A DNA stretch of 64,000 nt from Cristatella mucedo (taxonomy: Eukaryota; Bryozoa; Phylactolaemata; Cristatellidae). How positions within the stretch are numbered: position 1 is the first letter of the stretch; the number at the start of each line of letters is the position of its first letter. Of this stretch, positions 9,644 through 22,214 are shown one piece after another. The translations under genes were made by a program, and so were the position numbers. The notes under the pieces are model-generated. The model had not been told where the DNA came from. It searched no databases and worked only from the letters and a program-made list of their open reading frames with translations. The stretch covers positions 1,847,501 to 1,911,500 of the forward strand of contig WPIO01000011.1 of NCBI GenBank assembly GCA_009760855.2. Reading direction: 5' to 3'.

Positions 9644-12600
9644 CTAAACGCCGCCGCCGCCGCCGCCGCCGCATGGAGCAAATGACTGCCGGCTGTCGCG
9701 AGCGCTGCCTAACTCGGCGCCAGGCGACGGGCTCGTCTACTGCGAAGCTGTCTATTTGAGACGGTTCTCGCTGACCCGGCAAGCTGCGCTCTCCCGGAAG
9801 CTGCGTAGGCCGAGGCGGCGCACCGCCTTCCTCCCTCCCTCCCTCCAGGCGTGTGTGGGCGCCGGTCGCTTATTTGCACGTTCGTGCCCGACTGCGACGT
9901 GCGTCGTCTAGAGTGCCCACTCCCCACTGCAGATTGTCACTTTTTCGCAGCATTTCCGGGCCACAGTGAGAGAAAGCGTGTCGTCGCGTAGCTTCGAGGC
10001 ACGAGGGCACGCACCTCTGCCAGTGGCTGGCTGGCGGGCTCCGCGAGCACCGCCCTGACATCGTCCTGCTCGTCGGCAGTCAGTGACGTCGGGTAGAAAG
10101 GCAGGACTTTCTCTTCCTCCGTCTCCAGCTTCCGGCACATCTCCGCCAGCTTCAGTATGCGCTCGCCCTACACGCGAGAGCAGGCACCTCGAGAATCGCA
10201 TCGCTCTGCCGACGTTCGGGCAGCCGACCGGCAAGGCTTTCGCTCTCGATGGATGGCTGACGGCCGAGCGAGCGCGCCTCGGAAGCTTCGCGAAACGGCG
10301 GGCCGCGTCGAGATCAAAGCCACGTCCGAGCGCTGCCGATTGGTCGAAAGCGCCGCCGTTGCTGGCGCCTCGCCTCTCGCCTTTCCCCGCGACGACCCGC
10401 GGGGAAATTTCCCAGCGGATATCTTTTTTTCCATTCGGGAGCGCAGCGATCGCACGGGGGCCAGCATCTGCGACCTTCTCGCAGCTTGTAACAAGGCCGT
10501 CTGCATTGTCTCGTTTATGGAAACTCATATGGAAACTCAGAACTTTTCCGCAATAGAACGACGCCTTCACCGGGCTGGGCTGTTAATTGCTGTAATTCTA
10601 AAATTGTAATTATATTATAATTTATGGATATATACATTATATACTTCAATTATAACTATATGTAATTGCCAAAATGCTGTAAATTCTGGACGGAGGGGGC
10701 TCGCTTTCGCTGACAGGATACCACACATAGCAGAAGTAAGGTGGAACTGCCGTTTTACTCGTTATCGATAACGCCGGCGAAGCCAAGTACTTATTTCCCA
10801 GGTTAGAGCTCTAAGCTTGCTAAGCTGCTCAGCCATTCACGCCGGCTCCTCAAAATGTACTTGGTTAGATGTCAGATGTCTTTCTAGCACGTAGACCGAT
10901 AGGCAAAGAATGCTAGCTGATTCAACAGCCTCATTTGTATAGTGGCAGAAGAGCCTTTACGGCTATCACCACCGCTTGCAGTTGGTAATAAAGGATGGCA
11001 AAACTCTGCAAGGCTCGAACCCACTACCCGGGTCGTGAAGAGCCAGGCAGTGGGTTCGAGCCTTGGCCGAGAACTACCTTAGCTCGGACCAGGACCCAGG
11101 GGTGACCATTGTCGATAGCGCGTCGCCTGCTCGCGCTTGAGCGAGCACCCGCAGCGAAGCGCGAAAAATATTCCCAAATATGTCTAAACAGTTAGCCGTC
11201 ATTAGGCGGCGGCGGCACCCCGGCGACGACCCTGACCTTTTCGTTGACTTTGCGAAGCTCCTTCGTGCAGGCGTTGCTCTCGAGCGTCATCTTCATCAGC
11301 TCGTCGCGCTCGGCTTCGCGGAGCTTGTTCATCTGCGACTTTAGCTCCTGGAAGTGCACCAGCATGACCTCGCGCTCCTCCTTCAGCGCTCGGTTTCGCT
11401 CCTCGCACTCACGGGCGTTGGCAGCCATCTTGGCCTTTTGCTTGGCGATTTCGTCCTACAGCGCGACGACACAGCGTCCCGATGCAACGAGCGAGCGAGC
11501 GTCCGCCTCTTGGCTGCCCCGCCCACGTGCGATGGCGTGACAGCTCGCAGCCAGCCCGCAGCCCGTGTGAGAGCGGCGCTGCGCTGCTGCCGAGCCGTAA
11601 ACCGGACCGGCACGTCGCCGAGCCGTTGGCCACCGGATCGCGGCAGCGGCGGCCGCCACATCGACGAGCGGGCCCAGTGGCGGGAGCGGGCCCAGTGGCG
11701 GGAGCGGGCCCAGTGGCGGAGCGAGCGAGCGTGTCGGCGCCGCGAGCCGGTAGGCGGCGCTTCACTCACGGACAGAAACTGGAGCTTGCGCATCTGTCCT
11801 TCGATCTCCGAGGCGCAGCTCTCGTCCTTGCTTCGGAGAGCCTCGAACGCGGTTCGCCGCTCCTCCGTCGTCTCGTTGTAGTTCTTCAGCGCCGCTTGGA
11901 ATTGAACCCAGAGGTCCTCCACGGCCGTCTCGAGGTTTCCTCGAAGCGAGTGCTTCTCTTCCATGTACTGAAGCGGAGCGAGCGCCGGCGAAAAGCGGCT
12001 AGAGAGATGCGCACGGTGCGGGCGCAGGCGCAGGCCACGCTCCGGCGGCGACGGACGGTGGAAGCCGCTCGTCTAGTGACGTCTCGTGCGCTGCTCGCCC
12101 GCCGCCGTGCCGTGCCGCGCGCGGGCGGCAGTCGGCATGGGCTTTCGGCTTTCGCTGTTGGGCTTGCCGGGCTTGCTTTCGGCTCGGGCGCGGACCGCGA
12201 GGCCGCGCGGCATGGGCCTGCCCCACCGGATGCACGTCGGCTCGCCTCGCCTCTCGAGCGAGGTCGCTTGACTCGCGAGGTTTGCCTGGGCGCTCTGCCG
12301 CCGCCGCCGCCGAAGGTCGAAGCTCGAGCCGATTCTTCCACTCGAGCTTCCAGAACAATCGAGCGAACTGAAAGCGCAGCAGCAGCAGCAGCAGCGGCAG
12401 CAGCGGAAAGTGGCGGCGGCGGCACCTTGTTCTTGATCTCGTCTCTCATGCTTTGAAATTCCGACTTCGCCTCGTTTTCCCGATCTTGAAAATTCTGCTC
12501 CATCGCAAACATGATATCCGAGAGGTCGTTCACCTCCTGCAGATGCTTTTCCGTCATCATCTGCCGCTCTTGATCAAATTCGGCCTTCAGAATTTCTAAT

Positions 12601-14748
12601 TCCTGCACGTATTCCCTGTGAACAGTGTCGAGTCTCTCTAGCTGAAGATCTGCAGAATAGAATTCACAAGCAGCGGTACAACACCCGTGCGGATAGAACT
12701 CGTGCGTAGTAATCGATTAGCTGCAATTATCAGTTACCGCAGATAGTTAAGAATTATAACAGCACAAATTTAGGTTTTTGATGTTTACTTAATTTTAAAC
12801 GAGCCACTTTGACCGATTCGACACTGATTGCCGCCGACAGGACACTAAAAAGCGGACTGCAGTGTTCGCTAAGAAGCTCTAAATCTAGCTTCCGCATTCG
12901 ATTAAGTGCTAACGTTGTCAGAACCAGATATTTGGGTTACAAATTCATATACCTTAAGTTAATTTGGAATTTCAATCGATGGAAAACTGATGAACTATTT
13001 CTTCGAACTCATATGGCGCTTCGAACTCATCAGACCTGCACTGTCTCCCAGGCAAGCAACGGATCGCCTTCAAGGAGGTTTTGTCACTTAATTTTAGGTT
13101 CCATAATTTTTTGGCTCCAGCCTACCTATCAGATCTACTCCCACCAGGCGAAGCATCGTGCCACTCATTTTTCGGAATCCAACAGTTTACCAACACCTAG
13201 TACAAACCTCAAATCCTTTGGAGACCGTGCCTCTAGTTCGCATGCTCCCAAAGCCTGGAACTCACTCCCGACTTGCGTCAGAACATCCCCTGACTTGACC
13301 GCATTTAAAAAGAACTTAAAAACACCTATTTATCAAAGCATTTAGGGGGCCGTGTTATGTTATGCTTGTTGTCATTGACCATGCTAGCACTAACCATTCA
13401 ATTGTGCCTTCTTTGCCGCAAATGTACAGTGCCAAGAAAGATAATAAGTTATCTGAGGGCGCTATATAAAATGAATCATTATTATTTTTATTAATTCTTT
13501 AAACTATCGAACCTTAAATCTCTTATATCGTCGTGGCTACAAGCCTTTTGGCGTACGGGGTGCGAAGAGTTACACCAATCCATCGGAAACCCGAGCGAAA
13601 TCCACCAGAAACCAACACAATACTCTAGAATTGAGCAAAAATTGATAAAAAAATATGTTGCAACCGAAGCGTCAACTCTGACATCATATTTTAGCACACC
13701 GTCACTCAAATATGCCTGCATAGGTTCACGCCATTCCGATAGCTTTCCAAATTTTCGGTCGATTTTTTATTAATTAGAGCGGATTGCGGCGCAATGCTGT
13801 CGTGGAATCCGTCGAACCACTAACCATTCAATCGTGCTTCCTTTGCAGCAGATGTGAAGTGCCTAGAAAGAGATTCAGTTATCTGAGGGCGCTATATATC
13901 AAGTGCATTATATCTAGTATCATTATTACCCTCCAGTAGTCGAGCCCTGAAGCGGTCGCACCTTCGAGAATATCCTATCGCGCGCGTCACAGAGAGAAAG
14001 AAAACGCCGCCGTCTGCTGCTCGACTCGCAAGCGCCGAGGAAACGGCGCCAAAATCGGAAATCCTCGGCTAGGGGAAAAATTCGCCCCCGCGACAGCCGC
14101 CCACCGGCTACCTGCGGCCCGGTCGGCCACACGCTGTCGGCTGTGTGACCTTCGCTGCGGCGCGCAGCTTCGAGGCACACGACTCGCACGAAAGCGACTC
14201 TCGCGAGTGACGTGCGGCACGCGCGACTCGCGAGTGACTCGCTGTCGCTTTCGTGACGCGCGCGAGCGACTCACCGACTAGCCTGTCCACGGTCTGCAAG
14301 TGACAGCGAAGCGCCATGGCGTACTGCTCGTCTGCCTCGGCGACGTCTTTGACGAGAGACTTGATGATGCTCTCCTTCCGGTCAATGATGCGCTCGAAAG
14401 TCTGGCTGAGTATCTCTATGTCTTTCTTCAGCTCCTTGGACTTGGCCTCGCGCATGATGTTGCGCCACTGGTGGTTCAGCTTGAACGTGTTGAATTTCGT
14501 AGCCTTCTCCTCTTTGGTCAGTTTGTCCTGCAAATTTCGCGCCTCCTCGCTTTCACGTCCCGACGCCGCCGCCGCCGCCCGACGAGAGATAGACAACAGC
14601 CAGGCGCCGCGCGCCGACGGAAGGCCAACGTGGGCAGTCTCTTTCGCACAGTGTAGCTCGGCTGGTTGCATTTCCCCGAGGATAGCGCCGAGCTCTCTCT
14701 CTCGCGCACGCCGTCGTGCAGACGACGCTGCTGCACCCGCACGCAGCT

Positions 14749-14806
<58 letters not shown>

Positions 14807-15920
14807 CTTTTCCGCCGAGAGAGAGAGAGAGAGCTCTCTTCCGCCGAGACTCCGGAGCCGCGGAAAGAGAGGCGCCACAAAGACGCGTCCGTCTACGCTT
14901 CAGCGAGATTTCGACTGATGCTTTTTTTTTTATCGCGAGAGCGTCTTTTTTTGAGAACGGGGGAACGATCATTAGGCTTTGAACGGTACTCCCGGCTCGC
15001 CTCGTTTCGGGAGCGGTTCGGCGGCTGCGCGTGCGCGAGCGGGCGGCTGCGCCAGTCCGCTCACGCAAGCGCTCGCGCGCGAGCGGTCGCACTGCTGAGC
15101 GGCTGGAGCGGCCTCGAGCCAGCGCGAAATGAGGGACGCGGAGAAGGAGGAGAGCGGCGTGTGGATTCCAGAAGAGGCGCCTGATCTCGGGCTCAGGATA
15201 GCTCAACAGCCTAAGCGGAAGTCAACGGCAGACAGAAGAAGAAGCAGAGAGGCAGCCGGTCAGCGGCGCAGGCGGCCGTCGCCCCGCCCCGCCCCCCCCA
15301 TTCGTGCAGAGAGTTCCAACAGCGATTCCTGCACTGCCCCGCGGTCTGAGCGAGGGTGCAAGGCGCTCGCTGTCTCTTCGCGACCTGGTTCGTGGGTTCG
15401 AGCCCCGCAGCGGGGGCGATCTTATATTGCCCACTGCCGGAGCGGCGGCGGCGGCGATGATGACCGCGAAGGCTCCTCTGACGCCACATGAAATGAGGCT
15501 GTTCGATCAGCCTTGAACTAAAGAGCGCATCGCGAGCACGCTCCCTCCGCCGAAGCGTCGTTCAACTGGAGCAGCGAACGGCGGCCACGTCGGCGGCGGC
15601 GGCGGCCATCGTCCTCCTCGTCTTCCTCCTCGTCTTCCTCCTCGTTTTCCTGTCGGCGGCCATCTTCCTCCTCGGCCAACTCGCTGAGGCGCCGAGCCGG
15701 CGCGCTGGCTGCGTGCGCCCGCGCGCCGGCTCGGCGCCTGGCGCGCTGACGTCAGAGGGCCGGGCCTTTCGGGGGCTTTCCTCACCTTGAGGAACTGGAC
15801 GAGCATGTCCTCCTTTTTCTTCCTCATTTCATCCTCCGCCATCCGCTGCTGCTCCAAGTAGAGCATACGCTCCTCCTCCGTCATCCTCGACAGCTTCGCC
15901 GAGCCGCCTTTCTTCGGCAT
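9422..15920 (-). CDS. CCDC65: DRC2/CCDC65, nexin-dynein regulatory complex subunit (complete, 7 exons)
   Basis: A complete gene for the axonemal coiled-coil protein DRC2, which with DRC1 and DRC4 forms the base of the nexin link between outer doublet microtubules and regulates ciliary beating. Exons in transcript order are 15920-15786, 14527-14275, 12649-12426, 11967-11770, 11455-11237, 10167-10015 and 9643-9422. All junctions agree in phase and give 1404 coding bases, 467 residues; from memory human CCDC65 is 484. Diagnostic stretches are [63 protein letters not shown] and FWKRFNK with [16 protein letters not shown] near the end. Start choice: MPKKG at 15918-15920 matches the human N terminus; an in-frame ATG eight codons upstream is less likely. 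Intron 1 holds a SINE and a GA microsatellite, intron 2 an L2 fragment, intron 5 a SINE. No damage was seen. Confidence 0.95.
10015..10167 (-). CDS. CCDC65: DRC2 exon 6
   Basis: Acceptor CGTGTAG, then [20 protein letters not shown] and [14 protein letters not shown], with donor GAG|GTGCGT. Fifty-one codons, phase 0. Confidence 0.93.
10907..11066 (-). mobile_element. SINE family 1 copy in DRC2 intron 5
   Basis: The reverse body AGCTGATTCAACAGCCTCAT, GCAGAAGAGCCTTTACGG and CACCACCGCTTGCAGTTGG, then GGCTCGAACCCACTACC from the head. Confidence 0.75.
11237..11455 (-). CDS. CCDC65: DRC2 exon 5
   Basis: Acceptor GCTGTAG, then [19 protein letters not shown] and [18 protein letters not shown]. The donor is AAG|GTCAGG, a weak but usable site; it joins in phase to GERILKLAE in exon 6, matching the human KGEKILKLAE junction. 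Confidence 0.92.
11667..11720. repeat. CCDC65: 18-bp minisatellite in DRC2 intron 4
   Basis: Three copies of GAGCGGGCCCAGTGGCGG in tandem. Confidence 0.85.
11770..11967 (-). CDS. CCDC65: DRC2 exon 4
   Basis: Acceptor GCTTCAG, then [20 protein letters not shown] and [18 protein letters not shown], with donor TCC|GTGAGT. It is phase 0 at both ends, 66 codons. Confidence 0.93.
12426..12649 (-). CDS. CCDC65: DRC2 exon 3
   Basis: Acceptor ATTCTGCAG; the exon completes an Asp codon and continues with [26 protein letters not shown] and [12 protein letters not shown]. The donor is AAG|GTGCCG, followed by a GC-rich, alanine-coding-like intron. Confidence 0.93.
12990..13495 (+). mobile_element. L2 3' fragment in DRC2 intron 2
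   Basis: Encodes [20 protein letters not shown] and [13 protein letters not shown] followed by the standard tail and an ATT run. It is 5' truncated and lies antisense to DRC2. Confidence 0.8.
13805..13932 (+). mobile_element. L2 tail fragment
   Basis: Only the last ~120 bases of the L2 family are present (GTGCCTAGAAAGAGATT and GAGGGCGCTATAT), ending in an AT-rich run. Confidence 0.7.
14275..14527 (-). CDS. CCDC65: DRC2 exon 2
   Basis: Acceptor TTTGCAG, then [30 protein letters not shown] and [14 protein letters not shown], ending in phase 1 at donor G|GTGAGT. This is one of the most conserved blocks of DRC2. Confidence 0.95.
14757..14835. repeat. CCDC65: (GA)n microsatellite in DRC2 intron 1
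   Basis: About 79 bases of GA with an interruption (AGCTCTTTTCCGCC). Confidence 0.95.
15335..15518 (+). mobile_element. SINE family 1 copy in DRC2 intron 1
   Basis: B box GTGGGTTCGAGCCCCGC, then ATATTGCCCACTGCCGG, GCGAAGGCTCCTCTGACG and ATGAGGCTGTTCGATCAGCC. A CGG run has expanded inside the body. Confidence 0.75.
15786..15920 (-). CDS. CCDC65: DRC2 exon 1
   Basis: Forty-five codons from [13 protein letters not shown] to EDMLVQFLK, with donor AAG|GTGAGG. The TEEER..YLEQQ and KKKEDML stretch is a signature of the DRC2 N terminus. Confidence 0.93.
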
Positions 15921-17789
15921 GCTTCTGCAAGCGAGCGAGCGCATGCGCGGCGGCGCCGCTACGTTAAGGGGGGAGGGCGTAACCCGAGCGCGCGCCGCCA
16001 GGCGTTCGCGTGGCGTTCGCGTAGCGGCGGTCGCGTAGCGGCGTCCTTCGATGGTGGACCCGTGGTTTCATTCAGTTGATGACATTGCCCCACCCCCACC
16101 CGATCGTTGTACGAGTGGGCTGTGACGCTGTGACGATGCGGTATGCAGTCGGGACGTGCTATTGGCGGTTGTTGTGACACGGGAGTCGTGGGGGGGGACT
16201 CCCGCGAGCGAGAGGAGCGAGGAGAGTCGGCGCTTCGCGCTGCTCCGTGAGTGGTGAAATAAACCGGCGGCGTTGCTCGTCGGCTGGTGCTTCGTGCAGT
16301 GCGCGACGGCAACCAAACTACAGGACCGGCTCGGACGTGCGACGACGGCGGCGGCGCGCTTAAACGTCGCTCGGTCCGCGATGGAAAACGAGTGGGTACG
16401 GCGCGAGAAAATCCGTGTCCGTTCGATGCGGCGATTCGATGATTCGATACTACTGGCCGGGCGCGCAGCGTCACTACAGCTCGCCCCACGACAAGCAGTG
16501 CGGCGTCCGCGGCGGCGGCGGCGTCTAAGCGAGCCGACGTGAGATCGCAGCCGCCGCCGCCGAGGTGCATCTAACGACGACGCGGCGTCGATGAGAGCTG
16601 AAGGTCGCGACTGAATGAATGTCTCCGCTGCTCAAAAACTTCCGCGGCGGACTCTCGCGCGCAGCCGAAACTGTGAGGGTAAAATTTCAGCTCGATGTGT
16701 AGCTGCGCGCCGCGAGGAAAAGTCCAGCTCGCGGCGAGAAGGAAAGACAGCTCTCGGTCGCCATCGACCACCATCGACACGCCTCTCGATTTCCGCGCGC
16801 TGAGCCGCCTTTCCTAGCGTCTCGCGGCCCGACGACGAGCGGTGGCCGCGAAATATGCCGAAATCTGCGCGGCGCTTCGTGCGCTACGCGCTCACTTTTG
16901 CGGCGGCCTGCCTGTAGAGATCAGACGAGATAGTCAAAGGAGATCGTCACGCGGTGCGTCAATCCCCCGAATACGAAAGAAAGTGAAGCCCAGCAGAGCA
17001 GAGCGCCATAATCGCCCACGATGCGGCGCGGCGTAAGTTGAACCGCTCAATCGAATACCGCGATCCAACCTCTCAAAAACCGTTAAAAGGACTTGTCGCT
17101 CAACAGGAAGTGAAAACGCCGCCAACCGCACCGGTTGGCGGCGTTTTCACTGGCTGTCAACCGCTGCTCACCCTCCGCAGTCGGCCGCCTGTGGTTACAG
17201 TTTGATGTGCAGCCTCGGAGCGAGGCTGCAGCTTCGACACGACGCTGCTGCCTCGCTAGACCTCCTGCTTCCACGGCGACGCGACGCGCACGTGCGACGC
17301 TTTAGCTTCGCATTAATTACGTATGGCGACGGAGGACCAACTTATCACTCGAAATGGTAGTTGACTTTCAATTCACGCGTCATTGCTAAACTATAAATTT
17401 AACGGGAAACCTTAGTTCGAACGTAGCGCTTAAGAAATTACGTGCTATGGATGTCTAAACACTTACTGCCCGTGGCTTGCTTGTCCTGCCCTACGCCGGC
17501 GGCCACGTTAGACTCGCCGACTGCTCGTAACCAACTTATTAGTTGTGATCGTGCATACCCAATATCGTTTCGTTATCGTCGTTCAAATGCATTCCTAGAT
17601 GTGACCATTGCTGCTAAGGTCCGTGAATTATGCACCAAAGAAAAGCACCTTTGCGTAGAAGTCGCCCCGATGCTCGTATGAAATTTCCAGCAGTGTCTCG
17701 AGCCGAGACCGGAGGCCACCGCATATTTGTTATTCCCAGCATGATCTCGAACAGCCCTGGGCAATCTCCTCCAATTACTTCTGTAAATC
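15921..17789. other. DRC2 upstream region
   Basis: CpG-rich to about 17300, consistent with a TATA-less promoter. It contains the 41-bp palindrome. No divergent gene was recognised. Confidence 0.5.
17110..17150. repeat. perfect 19-bp inverted repeat with 3-base loop
   Basis: GTGAAAACGCCGCCAACCG, loop CAC, then its exact reverse complement. It lies in a GC-rich, otherwise featureless stretch 1.2 kb upstream of the DRC2 start codon. Confidence 0.97.
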
Positions 17790-20785
17790 GCTCTAAATTT
17801 TGCATTTGGAATCCTCGCTCAATAAGCCCCTGTTAATAAGTGAAATTATTTCTGAAAAAAGCCTGGACCTGCTCGCCTAAACAGAGACATGACTAAAACT
17901 GGTTAACTGCCCGAAGAATAACGACGAAACGCCAACTGGGTTCTCCTTCTTTCACACGCCTGGATCAATCAAAACAGTTTAGGTGCAGTCGTCGCTATTG
18001 CACGGTCATCACTAAATTTCAAGCCCATCTTGCAGTCAACCTGAAGCAGTCTTTTGAATCTATTGTTTTGAGTTCATCCGACTGCAGGCTGCCAATGCTA
18101 GCAGTAGTATAATGGCCACCCCAGGTACCAAGTCCTCCCTTTTCTTCTCAAATCTAATCTCTGATCTAATTTCATTTCTGTAAGCAAGCAATCGATCTTT
18201 CCTCGTTATGGGCTATTTCAACAATCATTTCTAAAACTTATGTGACGCCTTCAGGACCGAATTTTTCGCGCCCTGACTGACATATTTGGTATCGCCACTC
18301 GTGTGCATCGCCCACTCACATCAAGGGTCACTCACACTCGACCGCATTCTCCCCTACAACTGCATGCTATCACCTATTACTGCCAAGTTCTGCTTATCTG
18401 ACCACGTGCAGATCTCATCCAGTCTACAATGTGTGCCCTCCACCTTATCTAAAGTAAATTGTGAATCGCGAAACCTCAAGTCCCTTGAAATCGGTGCTGT
18501 TCACGCAAAAATATCTTCTTCGTCTCTACGGCTCAATTCCCTTTCGGAACTGTCATCATTGGTAGAATGCTGCAACACGAAAATAACTGACGAGTAGCTC
18601 GACGAGTTTTCACCTCGGACGAGGGCGCACTGTCCGCCCTCGTCCTTTGATTTAGCGCAGCCATTAAACTAGCTACGCATACGAAGCGAAAGCTTGAAAA
18701 AGCATACAACAGATCCGGACTGGCTGTCCATCGACAGGCGCATGAGGACTACTGTAGATCGTACATATCGATCCTAACAAAGGCCAAGTCAAGCTTCGAT
18801 AAAAACCTTGTTGAATCACACATGCACAATTAAAAAATGCTGACGTCTACGGTCAACTATCTCCTTAACCGCTCCCAGGCTAGCTCCTTCCTAATCCTTG
18901 TTGTCCTTGTCCTTGGTCTTCTTCTTGTGTGTTCTTCTTCTCAGCTTCTTCTCATCTTCTCAGGCTTCTTTGTCAGCAAGATAGGCTATAGATCAGGGAG
19001 TTCATCCCTAGGCTGGCAGCATCTCCTGGAATCCCGTCCTTCAATTCCGTATAGCTTCACAATGTCTACATTCAAGGATGCCACAAGTGACATCATCCTG
19101 AAGTTCATATAACAATAGAAGAAGCCAACCAGTTCTCTAGACCCGATTCCCACTGTCCTGCTGCCACGTTGCGACGACCTACTGCTGCCATGCCGATTAC
19201 TAGCATGCAAAGAAACACCAGACCACGGAAAACCTGAGCAACTTCCGCTCAGTCTCCCTTCTGTCGTTCCTATCAAAGACACTGGAACGAGTCGTGGCAG
19301 ACCGATTGAACTCTTACATTGAAACTTCAAACTTAGCTAGTAAGTTCCAACCTGGTTTAGAGCTAATCACTCCACAGAGTCAGCATTGTTTCGGGTGTAC
19401 AACGACCATCTCAGAAATGCAGACTTAAGTAGAGTCTCTTTGCTTTCTTTGGTCGATCTTTCGGCAGCTTTGGCTACTATCGATTACCAAGTCCATCTTG
19501 AGCGCCTCTCATCTCGCCGGGGCACTGGCATTGCACTGTAATGGTTTATGTCCAATCTCAGCGCCGACGTGAACGGACAAATATCATTCAAGGAATCACT
19601 GAAGTATAGGGTACACCAGAGCTCTATACCCGGTCCGGTTCTTTTCACGGTTTATACTCTTCATCTTGCAGATTTGATTTCCAGACACAACCTAGACTTT
19701 CACTTCCATGCAGATGACACTCAGTTGCACGGGACCTTTGCGTTGACACCTCCCAGCCCTCCACCACGTTGAATTCTCTCAACTCCTTTGCTGCAGGTAT
19801 TAATGACATCCGCATATGAATGGCAGCACAATTTCTTAAATTGAATGAGGATTTGAATGAGGACCAACCTACTAGTTATGGGCAAAACAAGTGTGGTTCA
19901 GAAATATGAAGACCTAACACGCAAAGTAGGCTTTGCGTATCTCCCATTGAATCTGCACGAAATCTAGATTTCATAATACAAAGTGACCTTTCATTAGACG
20001 ACCACATCAGCTCCAAAGTCAAGTTTGCCTACTTTCAGCCACACAACATTGCTAAAACTTGGGCTTGCTTGGACAGAGATATAAGATCTAAATTGGTCCA
20101 CGCGTTTGTGAGATCTAGTCTCGACTTCTGTAACTCTCTGCTTGCTGGCCAACTGGCATGTGCAACCAGGCGCTTACAGTTGGTGCCAAACTCTGAAGCC
20201 AGGCTTGTCAGTCGTGAGTGTCGTAGTAGCCACATTACACCACTTCTCCCTGAACTTCACAGGCTCCGAGTTAATGAACACATCTACTTCAAGGTTTTGT
20301 CGCTCACTTTTAGGTCCCTTCATTATTTGGCTCCTGCCTACCTATCAGACCTACTCCCCATCAGGGTAAACATCGTAACACCCACTTTTTGGAATCTAAC
20401 TGATTACCCATACCTCCTACAAATCTCAAATCCTTCGGAGACTAGGCCTTTAATTAGCACGTACCTAAAGCCTGGAACTCACTCCGACTTTCGTGACGAC
20501 ATCTCCTGACTTGTACACATTTAAAAATAAACTAAAGACGCATCTATTTACCACAGCATTTAGTGGGTCCCTGTGATTCGTCCTTTACGTGCTTATGCGT
20601 GCTGACACTGTGCATGCTACCACTAACCATATTTGCATGCTGACCCTGTACAGGCCACATCTAACTATGTTACGCTTGACTAAATATTCGACCTTGCTAC
20701 CTTGGCAGCATATGTAAAGTGCCTAGAACGTAATTAAGTTATCCAAGGGCGCTATTAAAATGCATTATTATCATCATTATTAAGT
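17790..20785 (+). mobile_element. L2-clade LINE, near full-length but decayed
   Basis: Endonuclease-like WNPRSIS near 17806, then IKGSLTLD-like and CLSDHVQ segments, RT segments (NFRSV, RANHSTESALFR-like), the motif HADDTQL near 19708-19719 (YADD with Tyr to His) and the C-terminal [12 protein letters not shown] to TFRSLH region. It has several frameshifts and stops. The 3' tail (20700-20785) is the family tail followed by an ATT-rich run. This is the only copy in the window that keeps the catalytic RT block. Confidence 0.82.
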
Positions 20786-22214
20786 TCCAAAATTTTCATA
20801 GCAACATGGATAGTCCACAGATTAAATTCGATACGAGGGACTTCATACTTTAGGCAGCCATTAAATTTCTGCTGAGCGAAAGGCACTAAGCAGTTTACAA
20901 AGAAAGAGGCTCGGCATCTGGACGATCTGAACGAGAAAATCTTAATGCGAAAATAGCACATCAACTCCCTCTCCCTGGGTGAGAATCGATCGATTTACTG
21001 TGGGCGATCCGACCTACATCTATGATTGACAGCAAATGAAGGACGAATGCCAAAGGAACCGGTCAACGACGAGCCCAAGGGCGGGTGGTGAGATCAAGAT
21101 GTCGGCGAAAAACTTAAGAGTAATTGGCAACGATTTAAAATTACGGGGAACGCTGAAATTCAGCTCCGTGAAAGCAGCCCAGAGGTCGTTGTATGCCGAA
21201 AAGGCCAGGCAGCCAACCCTTACCCGCGCAGAGGAATCATTCCAAGGTCAAAGCGCTTCGTCGACCCACTAGCCACGCCGCAGCATTAGGGACGCAGCCC
21301 TTTTGTTGACCGAAATCAGCCAAATTACTACACAAACGCTGAGAGCAACGCGGCTACCCTGGTTTCACAGTAAGGCCTAGGGTCACTGCAACGTTCGCCT
21401 AATCAATCTCGGATGTACTGGAGTGCACGCTTTCCAGTTGCTCCAGCAACATCGTGTGTATCGTGCGTAGCTAGAAAAAAAACAGTCCAGCCCTACCATG
21501 CCAAATACCACTACCAGGCGACTCGCGCGGTTGAGCGCACGGCATTCAGAGCGAGGACAGTGCGGTCAGCATTGCATGCGCTCCAGAGCAATGCCCACGA
21601 ACTCGTAGTTTCCTCGTAGCAAAAGCGGCCGAATTTACCTGGTTTTGTCCGCGCTCTACGTAGTAAATGCACTCGGGCAGACGTTAACCACAGTCAAACT
21701 ATCGGATCGTTGATAGACGAGCTAAACGTTCGTAGCTAGACACGCAGGCTGCTGGTGGAGTCGGAGCAAGCGGGTAAGCAATATCCGGTGCTATAAGCAC
21801 CATAGCGACGAGCGCCATAATGTCACGTGGTACACACTTCCTTTTCCGTACGACCGGCGGCTCCCGTGTTCCTCTGAGCTTGAATGCAGAAGAGCCCAAA
21901 GTGGCATATCTTAATAGTGTTCTACGAGTTAGGTTGCGTATAAACCGGCGACTGTTGGCAGCAAAATCCAGCAGCTTTTTGCCGGTCGATCTTAGACCTT
22001 GGCCACTTGGACTATAAACAGTGCAATGTCATGACTACTACTAGCCGATCGCTTCTCTCGATTCTTTGTCCAGAAGATAGACAAGATCAGGGAGTCCATC
22101 CCTGCGATAACAGCATCCCCCTAGAATGCTGACCCTCGATTCCTGGCTGCACCTAAATGTCTACATTCAAGCAAGTCACTAGTGATCTCGACCTCAAGTT
22201 CATAACCCAATCAA
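20786..22214. other. intergenic, nothing recognised
   Basis: No splice-consistent coding sequence, RNA gene or known repeat was found between the two L2 clusters. Confidence 0.5.

Noticed and set aside
16842-17036. A possible divergent gene upstream of DRC2
   Set aside because: Short frame without recognisable motif, start context or donor.
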